A stretch of 64,000 nucleotides of DNA from Planomonospora sp. ID82291 (GTDB taxonomy: Bacteria; Actinomycetota; Actinomycetes; Streptosporangiales; Streptosporangiaceae): the NCBI RefSeq assembly GCF_015711645.1, contig NZ_JABTEX010000001.1:2108001-2172000 (forward strand), written 5' to 3'. A program made the position numbers and the translations under genes. The notes under the pieces were generated by a model. That model searched no databases and was not told the DNA's origin. It was given only the letters and a program-made list of their open reading frames with translations. Below, in pieces: positions 58,519 through 64,000 of this stretch. Positions within the stretch are counted from its first letter, which is position 1, and every line of letters begins with the position of its first letter.

Positions 58519-59669
58519 AGGTCTCGTTCCTGATCCTCAACGCTTACGGCATGGGCGGCACGATCCGCGCCACCTTCGACCTCGCCACCGAGCTGTCCGC
58601 CCGGCACGACGTCGAGGTGATCAGCGTCTTCCGGCACGCCGATGAGCCGTTCCTCCCGCTCGGCCCGAAGGTCCGGCTCCGCGCGCTGGTGGACCTGCGG
58701 GAGGGGGCCCGGGTGCGCTGGCCGTACACGAGGAAGGCGGAGCGGCTGAGCGGGGAGCCCAGTGCGCTGGTCCACCCGGAGGAGCGCGCCTACGCCTCCT
58801 TCAACGCCTGGAGCGACGAGGTGCTCCGGCGGGAGCTGCGCCGGCTCCGCACCGACGTGCTGGTGACCACGCGGGCCGGGCTCAACATCATGGCCGCCCG
58901 GTTCGCGCGCCGCCGGGTCGTCACGATCGCTCAGGAGCACCTGCACTTCGAGGCCCACAAGCCCGGCCTGTTCGAGGAGATCCGGCGGTGGTACCCGGAG
59001 CTGGACGCGGTCGTCACCCTCACCGAGGCCGACGAGCGGGACTACCGGGCCATGCTCGGCGGGTCGCGGACCGGGGTGTTCACCATCGGCAACGGGCTGG
59101 CCGGCGGGCCGCGCCCGCGCTCCCGGCAGGAGAACCGGATCGTGCTGGCCGCGGGGCGGCTGGTGCCGGTCAAGGGCTACGACCGGCTGCTGAAGGCGTT
59201 CGCCCGGGTGGTCGAGGTCCGGCCGGACTGGCGGCTGCGGATCTACGGCGAGGGCCGGGTCTCCGACAAACTGGTCCGGCTGGCCGTGAAGCTGCGCCTG
59301 CACAACAACGTCACCTTCATGGGCCCGACCGGTGACATCGAGGGCGAGCTGGCCAAGGCCTCGATCCACGCGGTCAGCTCCCGCTTCGAGGGCTTCGGCA
59401 TGACCATCATCGAGGCGTTCGCGTGCGGGGTGCCGGTGGTCAGCTTCGACTGCCCGCGGGGGCCGAGGGAGATCATCACCCCCGGCCGCGACGGGCTGCT
59501 CGTCCCGCCGGACGACGTCGACGCCCTCGCCGAGGGGCTGCTGACGATGATCGAGGACGAGGAGGGCCGTCACCGGATGGCCGCCAACGCCGTGGAGACG
59601 GCCCGCGGCTACGACATCGCCAGGATCGCGGACCGCTGGGAGAAGACCTTCGCGACGCTGGCGGGCTGA
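58515..59669 (+). CDS. Family 4 glycosyltransferase
   Basis: A 384-residue GT-B protein. N-terminal ILNAYGMGGTIRATFDLATELSARHDVEVISVF; C-terminal nucleotide-sugar domain with IVLAAGRLVPVKGYDRLLKAFARV, WRLRIYGEGRVSDKLVRL, VTFMGPTGDIEGELAKASIHAVSSRFEGFGMTIIEAFACGVPVVSFD, which has the EFGxxxxEAxxxG-type motif. Resembles poly(glycerol-phosphate) glucosyltransferases (TagE-like), so a role in decorating wall teichoic acid is plausible. Translationally coupled to the preceding gene. Confidence 0.93.
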   Translation: MKVSFLILNAYGMGGTIRATFDLATELSARHDVEVISVFRHADEPFLPLGPKVRLRALVDLREGARVRWPYTRKAERLSGEPSALVHPEERAYASFNAWSDEVLRRELRRLRTDVLVTTRAGLNIMAARFARRRVVTIAQEHLHFEAHKPGLFEEIRRWYPELDAVVTLTEADERDYRAMLGGSRTGVFTIGNGLAGGPRPRSRQENRIVLAAGRLVPVKGYDRLLKAFARVVEVRPDWRLRIYGEGRVSDKLVRLAVKLRLHNNVTFMGPTGDIEGELAKASIHAVSSRFEGFGMTIIEAFACGVPVVSFDCPRGPREIITPGRDGLLVPPDDVDALAEGLLTMIEDEEGRHRMAANAVETARGYDIARIADRWEKTFATLAG

Positions 59670-59747
59670 GCCGGCGGGCCGGATCGACGGGCTGAGCCGG
59701 GGGGCCGGTCCGCAGGCGTCCGATGGGCGGAGGCCCCGGGAGTTCCG

Positions 59748-60350
59748 GTGGGTAAAGCAGCAGACGGGCCGGTCCGGCGTCTCTGTGACGTGACCATGTC
59801 ATTGTCGGGGACGACCCCGGAACCCGAGATAGAGCTGCTCTCCCACGGGGAGCCGCTGGCCAGGGACCGCGTCGACGTCGCGGGGCTGTTCGCCGAACAC
59901 CACCTCGGACTGGTGCGGCTGGCGCTGCTCATGGTGGGCGACCAGGCCACGGCCGAGGACGTCGTCCAGGAGGCGTTCACCCGGACCCACGCCGGCCGGC
60001 TCCGCCTGCGCGACCCGCACAGGGCGCTGGCCTACATCCGCTCGGCCGTGCTGAACGGGGCCCGTTCCGTGCTGCGCCGCCGGGCGGTCGCGTTCCGGCG
60101 GGCCGTGCCGTACGAGCCGCCGGTCTGGTCCGCCGAGCACGCCGCGCTGCTCGGCGAGGAGCGCCGGGAGGTGCTCCTCGCCCTGCGCGCCCTGCCCGGC
60201 AGGCAACGGGAGGCGCTGGTGCTCCGCTACTACCTCGACCTGTCGGACCTGGAGATTGCCGAGACCATGGGGATCGGCGCGAGCACCGCCCGGTCCACCC
60301 TCGCCCGCGGCCTCGCCGCGCTCGCCCGAAAGCTCGGGGAGGAATCATGA
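59748..60350 (+). CDS. ECF sigma factor, SigE family
   Basis: A protein of 200 residues from GTG 59748 (GGGAG upstream) or 184 from ATG 59796. Sigma region 2: VAGLFAEHHLGLVRLALLMVGDQATAEDVVQEAFTRTH. Region 4 with its helix-turn-helix: LLALRALPGRQREALVLRYYLDLSDLEIAETMGIGASTARSTLARGLAAL. This is the actinomycete SigE-type ECF group. Its stop overlaps the next start as ATGA, the position normally taken by an anti-sigma gene. Confidence 0.94.
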   Translation: MGKAADGPVRRLCDVTMSLSGTTPEPEIELLSHGEPLARDRVDVAGLFAEHHLGLVRLALLMVGDQATAEDVVQEAFTRTHAGRLRLRDPHRALAYIRSAVLNGARSVLRRRAVAFRRAVPYEPPVWSAEHAALLGEERREVLLALRALPGRQREALVLRYYLDLSDLEIAETMGIGASTARSTLARGLAALARKLGEES

Positions 60351-61198
60351 CCGCCGCCGGAAACAGCCCGTCCGGGGAGGGCCTGACGCCTGCCGGAAAC
60401 CGTCCGTACCGGGAGGGCCCGGCGCCTGCCGGAAGCAGCTCGTACCGGGAGGGCCCGGCGTCTGGCAGAAGCGGCCCGCACCGGGAGCGTCCGGTGTCCG
60501 CCATCGGAGACCGTCCGCCCGGGGGAGGCCCGGTGTCCTTCGCCGAGGAGCGGCTGCGCGACGCCCTGGCCGGGGCCGCCGCGACCGCCACCGGGATCCG
60601 TCCGCTGCCCGCCGTACCGGCCCGCCGCCGGATCAGGGGCCCGCTGCCGTTCATCGTCCCGTCCCGCCGGAGCCGGGTCCCAGTGCTGCTCGCCACGGCC
60701 GCGACGGTCGCCGCGGTGGCCGTCGCGGCCTTCACGGCGATGCGGGTGGTGCCGCCGGACCCGCCCGGCCCCCGGCTGACGAAGGAGCACATCATCGCCA
60801 TGTCCATGGTCGGGGCCGCTCCTGAGTCGGCCGACACGGTGCACATCTCGGTCTTCCTCTGCAAGAGACTCGATCCCTTCCCGGAGTGCGCGGGAGAGGA
60901 GGCGACGGAGGCGCGCAGGGTGGAGATCCGGCGAACGCTCGACGCGCTCCCAGAGGTGGAGAGCATCGTCTTCGAGGACATGCGCACGGCCTACGCGAAC
61001 TTCACGGCGCACAACCGGGAGAACACGGTGCTGCTCAGGGCGATCCAGGTCGAGGACATGCCCGAGTCCTTCCGGATACGGGTCGTGGATCCCGCCGACC
61101 GCCGGATGCGGGAGAAGGTGAAGGCAGCCGTGCAAGGGCTCCCCGGCGTCTCCAACGTCGTCGATTCGTTCTGCCTGTTCCACAGGGAAGAGTGCTGA
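60347..61198 (+). CDS. Membrane protein with FtsX-type extracellular domain, in anti-sigma position
   Basis: A 283-residue protein coupled to the ECF sigma gene by an ATGA overlap. Residues 1-55 are short repeats (NRPYREGPAPAGSSSYREGPAS). SFAEERLRDALAGAAATATG (about 64-83) is a cytoplasmic helix; a transmembrane segment follows at about 108-130 (VPVLLATAATVAAVAVAAFTAM). The outer domain matches the FtsX extracellular fold: DTVHISVFLCKRLDPFPECAGEEATEARR, LDALPEVESIVFEDMRTAYANFTAHN, AIQVEDMPESFRIRVVDP, VQGLPGVSNVVDSFC. In FtsX this domain contacts NlpC/P60 or other wall hydrolases. A sensor that holds the sigma factor is my inference. Confidence 0.85.
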   Translation: MTAAGNSPSGEGLTPAGNRPYREGPAPAGSSSYREGPASGRSGPHRERPVSAIGDRPPGGGPVSFAEERLRDALAGAAATATGIRPLPAVPARRRIRGPLPFIVPSRRSRVPVLLATAATVAAVAVAAFTAMRVVPPDPPGPRLTKEHIIAMSMVGAAPESADTVHISVFLCKRLDPFPECAGEEATEARRVEIRRTLDALPEVESIVFEDMRTAYANFTAHNRENTVLLRAIQVEDMPESFRIRVVDPADRRMREKVKAAVQGLPGVSNVVDSFCLFHREEC

Positions 61199-61470
61199 CC
61201 CGGGGTGGTCGTCCACAGGGTGTGGACGACCACCCCGTCAGCGGGTGCCCGCGGAGTGCCGGGCGTCACCGAAGGCGGACGGCGGCTCCCGGCCGGTGCG
61301 TGGAGGCCTTCGCGGGCCCGTGCCGCCGGTGATGCCCGGCTGCGGCTCCAGCCCACCGACCGGAAGGCGGTTCGCCGTGGACCGTCCCGGATTGCGTGTT
61401 ATCCCACCGGGACGGCGGTGGCGCGTAGGGTGGGCGGTAGCCGTACTCCGAGCGTGGATCCGGGAGTCGC

Positions 61471-62328
61471 ATGAGCATGATCATGGCCGTGAGCTTCACC
61501 CGTTACGGCCGGCTGTACTATCTCGATCCCGGCGGGCACAGCCCCAAGGTCGGCGACAAGGTGCTCGTGCCCACCGAGGCCGGGCCCGAGGTGGCCGAGT
61601 GCGTGTGGGCGCCGCAGTGGACCAGCGAGGAGGTCGGCGGCCTGCCGGTCTGCGAGGGGATCGCGACCGAGGAGCACCTCGCCCGCGACGAGGCCAACAA
61701 GCGCCGCCGCGCCGAGGCCCGGAGCGTCTCCAAGCGCCTGATCAGACGGCACGAGCTGCCGATGAAGGTCGTCGGCGTCGACTACCTCGACGCGACCGGC
61801 GTCTACACGGTCTACTTCTCCGCCCCGAACCGCGTCGACTTCCGCGCGCTCGTGCGCGACCTGGCCCGTAACCTGCGCGCCCGGGTGGAGCTGCGCCAGA
61901 TCGGACCCCGTGACGAGGCCCGGCTCCAGGGCGGCATCGGACCCTGCGGCCGCGACCTGTGCTGCGCGACTTTCCTCAAGGACTTCGAGCCGGTATCCGT
62001 CCGGATGGCCAAGGACCAGGACCTGCCGGTCAACCCGCTGCGCATCGCGGGGGCCTGCGGGCGGCTGATGTGCTGCCTGAAGTACGAGCACCCGCTCTAC
62101 GTCGAGGCGCACAAGACGATGCCCCGGCTCGGTCTGAAGGTCGACACGCCGGAGGGCTCGGGGACCGTGGTGGGGCGCAACGTCCCCTCGGACGCGGTCG
62201 TGGTCCGCCTGGACGACGGCGGGCGCCGCTGCGCCTGCCCGTCCGCCTCGGTCTGCTCGCCGCGCAAGCAGCACGACGCGACGTACGGCGGAGCGGTCGC
62301 GGTCGCGGAGGCCGGTCCGGAGGGCTGA
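61471..62328 (+). CDS. PSP1-domain protein (RicT/YaaT-like)
   Basis: A 285-residue protein. PSP1 core: RYGRLYYLDPGGHSPKVGDKVLVPTEAGPEVAECVWAP at the start, MKVVGVDYLDATGVYTVYFSAPNRVDFRALVRDLARNLRARVELRQIGPRDEARLQGGIGPCGRDLCCATFL, and ACGRLMCCLKYEH. The clustered cysteines are those of RicT, which joins RicA/RicF in an Fe-S complex acting with RNase Y in Bacillus; no ricA/ricF is visible here. It lies a few genes from holB/tmk, the usual position for this family. Confidence 0.93.
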   Translation: MSMIMAVSFTRYGRLYYLDPGGHSPKVGDKVLVPTEAGPEVAECVWAPQWTSEEVGGLPVCEGIATEEHLARDEANKRRRAEARSVSKRLIRRHELPMKVVGVDYLDATGVYTVYFSAPNRVDFRALVRDLARNLRARVELRQIGPRDEARLQGGIGPCGRDLCCATFLKDFEPVSVRMAKDQDLPVNPLRIAGACGRLMCCLKYEHPLYVEAHKTMPRLGLKVDTPEGSGTVVGRNVPSDAVVVRLDDGGRRCACPSASVCSPRKQHDATYGGAVAVAEAGPEG

Positions 62329-62480
62329 CCGGGGCGGCTCGCCGTACGGGTACGAGGGTTGACCTGGGCGGCGACCCGCCACGGGTCCGCGGGGCTGATC
62401 GGGGCGGATCGCCGTACGGGTCCGGGGAGCCGACCGGGGTGGTGCGCCGACCGGGGTGGTGCGCCGTACGGGCGGGGAAA
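62326..62480 (+). repeat. Degenerate repeats after the PSP1 gene
   Basis: Diverged units with gccgtacggg at 62341, 62411 and 62463 and repeated gaccggggtggtgcgccg at about 62434-62465. The array begins at the PSP1 stop codon. Confidence 0.7.
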
Positions 62481-62521
62481 TCCGGTTGCCCGCGGAAACG
62501 GCGGCTCGCCATGCTTCGGTC

Positions 62522-63286
62522 ATGAGATTCGCGGTCATCGGGGACATCCACGCCGACTTCACCCTGGCCGACGCGATGATCCGGCGGCACGCGGGTCCCG
62601 TCGATGCGATCTTCAGCGTCGGGGACGCCGAGCCGAACCGCGACGAGGCCGAGAGCCTGGGCGTGGCCGGTCCGGCCAAGTACCGCAAGGTCGGGGACTT
62701 CCCGCGGTTCGCCGCGGGCCTGCAGGAGATGAGCGCCCCGGTGTACTTCATCGGCGGCAACCACGAGCCCTGGCCGGCGCTCGACGAGCACGGTCCCGGC
62801 GAGTGGGCGCCCGGCTTCCACTTCCTGGGGCGCTCCGGTGTGGCGGAGATCGGCGGGCTCCGGGTCGCGTTCCTGTCCGGGATCTACTCGCGGCACTTCA
62901 GCGAGCCGGCGCAGCCGCCCGCGGTCGACCCGGAGCGGCTGAAGGAGTACGGCTACTTCACCCGGCCGCACGTCGACCACCTCCTCCGCCAGGCTCGCGA
63001 CCGGCGGATCGACCTGCTGATCACCCACGACTGGCCCGCAGGTCTGGCCTACCGCCACCACGGCAAGGCGGCCGTGGGCTGCGACCGCATCCGCGCGCTG
63101 ACCGACGCCCTCAATCCGCAGGTGCACGTCTGCGGCCACATGCACGTGCCGTACCGGGAGCGGATCGGCGCGACGGACGTGGTCTGCCTGTCCCAGGTGC
63201 GGCACGGCACCGCCCCGGCGGACACGGTGGCGGTCCTCGAACTCACGGCGGACGGGGTGCTGCGGGAGGCCGCCCCCGCGGGGTGA
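62522..63286 (+). CDS. Metallophosphoesterase resembling lariat-debranching (Dbr1-type) enzymes
   Basis: A 254-residue calcineurin-like enzyme from ATG 62522. Metal ligands: GDIHADF, SVGDAEPN, GGNHEPW, THDWPAG, CGHMHVPY. The stretch between them is unusual for bacterial members: AKYRKVGDFPRFAAG, APVYFIGGNHEPW, GEWAPGFHFLGRSGVAEIGGLRVAFLSGIYS and LLITHDWPAG closely follow the order and wording I know from eukaryotic Dbr1 (KYR..FYRYYSG, FIGGNHEASNHL, GGWVAPNIYYLGLAGVV, ISGIF, IFLSHDWP). Unlike Dbr1, the first metal ligand is the usual Asp rather than Cys. Substrate unknown. Confidence 0.88.
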   Translation: MRFAVIGDIHADFTLADAMIRRHAGPVDAIFSVGDAEPNRDEAESLGVAGPAKYRKVGDFPRFAAGLQEMSAPVYFIGGNHEPWPALDEHGPGEWAPGFHFLGRSGVAEIGGLRVAFLSGIYSRHFSEPAQPPAVDPERLKEYGYFTRPHVDHLLRQARDRRIDLLITHDWPAGLAYRHHGKAAVGCDRIRALTDALNPQVHVCGHMHVPYRERIGATDVVCLSQVRHGTAPADTVAVLELTADGVLREAAPAG

Positions 63287-63359
63287 GCGGTGCCGGGAAG
63301 CGCGCGGTCGGTACGGCGGCGGCTCCGGGCTTCCCGCGACCGGCCGCCCGCCTGCGGCT

Positions 63360-63887
63360 CTAACCGTCGAGCTCGACGACTCCGATGACGTCGGACACCG
63401 CGATGGTGCCGCCTCCGGGAGCGTCGCGGTGCCACCTCGAATCGAGGGAGACCGCGCGGTTGTCGCCCTCGATCCACAACCGTCCGGCGGGGACCGTCAC
63501 CGGGCCGAAAGGGTTCTGGCGGACATCCGGGGACAGGTAGCGCTCTTCGAGAGGGGTGCCGTTCAGCAGCTGCCGCCCGTCCGCGTCGCAGCACTGGACG
63601 AAGCTCCCCGGGACACCGATGACGCGCTGGAGGATCGAGCCGTCGATCCCCCACTGGGCCGCGTTGAAGACGACGATGTCACCGACCTTCGGTGCGTAGC
63701 CGCCGCGGACCGTCCTGACGGTCACCAGGCTGTTCTTCTTGATCGTGGGCTCCATCGACTCGCCGACCGCGCGGATGACCTCCTTGCCGGAGGCCTTGGA
63801 GATCAGGCGGTCTGCCATGAAGCCGCAACCTGACAGCGCTGTGACCAGGGGAACGACGAGCAGGAGGGGGAGCCGGAGGCGGATCAT
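63360..63887 (-). CDS. S26 signal-peptidase-like lipoprotein without the catalytic lysine
   Basis: A 175-residue protein with a lipoprotein signal (LLLVVPLVTALSGCGF; lipobox LSGC). The signal peptidase I fold is clear: the serine in AVGESMEPTIKKNSLV, VGDIVVFNA, GSILQRVIGVPGS, LNGTPLEERYL, and GRLWIEGDNRAVSLDSRW. In active enzymes the third motif is xKRVxG, with a catalytic Lys; here it is LQRVIG. A lipid anchor instead of transmembrane helices and loss of the base suggest a non-canonical or inactive member. Confidence 0.88.
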   Translation of the reverse strand: MIRLRLPLLLVVPLVTALSGCGFMADRLISKASGKEVIRAVGESMEPTIKKNSLVTVRTVRGGYAPKVGDIVVFNAAQWGIDGSILQRVIGVPGSFVQCCDADGRQLLNGTPLEERYLSPDVRQNPFGPVTVPAGRLWIEGDNRAVSLDSRWHRDAPGGGTIAVSDVIGVVELDG

Positions 63888-63985
63888 CGTGACATTATCG
63901 GAGCAATCGTTTCCAGGGGACAGGGCGGCCCCCGCCGGGAGCGGTCGTGCCCTGATCGGGTGATCCGGGGGCGCGGGGACCCTCC

Positions 63986-64000
63986 GGGACCGTGTAGACT
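63986..64000 (+). promoter_or_regulatory. Possible -10 element at the window edge
   Basis: TAGACT at 63995-64000 matches the actinomycete -10 consensus TAGACT/TAnnnT seen before tRNA genes. What it drives lies outside the window. Confidence 0.3.

Overview
The window reads as chromosomal DNA of a high-GC filamentous actinomycete. Evidence: strong GC bias in third codon positions, frequent GTG starts and four-base stop/start overlaps, chaplin domains, an AfsR-type SARP regulator, F420-type luciferase-like oxidoreductases, SigE-family sigma factors and the actinomycete Tmk fusion. A Streptosporangiales member (Streptosporangium/Nonomuraea-like) is my inference, not a measurement.

Layout. 0-11.3 kb: end of aspartokinase plus asd, then scattered metabolic and regulatory genes (TetR, F420-type oxidoreductase, DUF1232, amidohydrolase, SURF1, HxlR, GNAT, TetR, zinc-ribbon protein, methyltransferase). 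11.3-15.3 kb: a large SARP/NB-ARC/TPR regulator flanked by two related heptamer-repeat elements, with a cluster of DnaA-box-like 9-mers beside one of them. 15.2-24.3 kb: acetyltransferase, divergent aminotransferase/LysR pair, rnhB, a second luciferase-like oxidoreductase, a frameshifted conserved small gene next to a ParA/CooC-type ATPase, DUF2867, and a LytR-CpsA-Psr protein. 24.6-30.3 kb: a tight five-gene minus-strand operon (ketosynthase III/OleA-like, glycosyltransferase, P450, OleC-like AMP ligase, OleD-like reductase), the best candidate here for an undescribed pathway, probably a beta-lactone or related lipid. 30.4-33.1 kb: ArsR regulator, a second LCP protein, GNAT. 33.2-42.5 kb: a seven-gene minus-strand envelope operon with three overlapping junctions, containing an EspI-like MinD ATPase, a sigma-like/zinc/membrane fusion, Pro-rich exported proteins and a GH16-like protein. 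43.2-49 kb: an MFS exporter, tRNA-Leu, an M20 peptidase, a secreted protein and a five-domain chaplin. 49.4-64 kb: mostly core genes (DUF5703, topA, phosphoesterase, MFS-Tmk fusion, holB, glycosyltransferase pair, ECF sigma with an FtsX-ectodomain partner, PSP1/RicT-like protein, Dbr1-like phosphoesterase, S26-like lipoprotein).

A theme across the window is short GC-rich tandem repetition. Arrays begin exactly over stop codons (topA, holB, the zinc-ribbon gene) and in-frame expansions sit inside otherwise conserved enzymes (OleD-like reductase, P450, SARP, LCP). Several clean inverted repeats near regulator genes are candidate operators.
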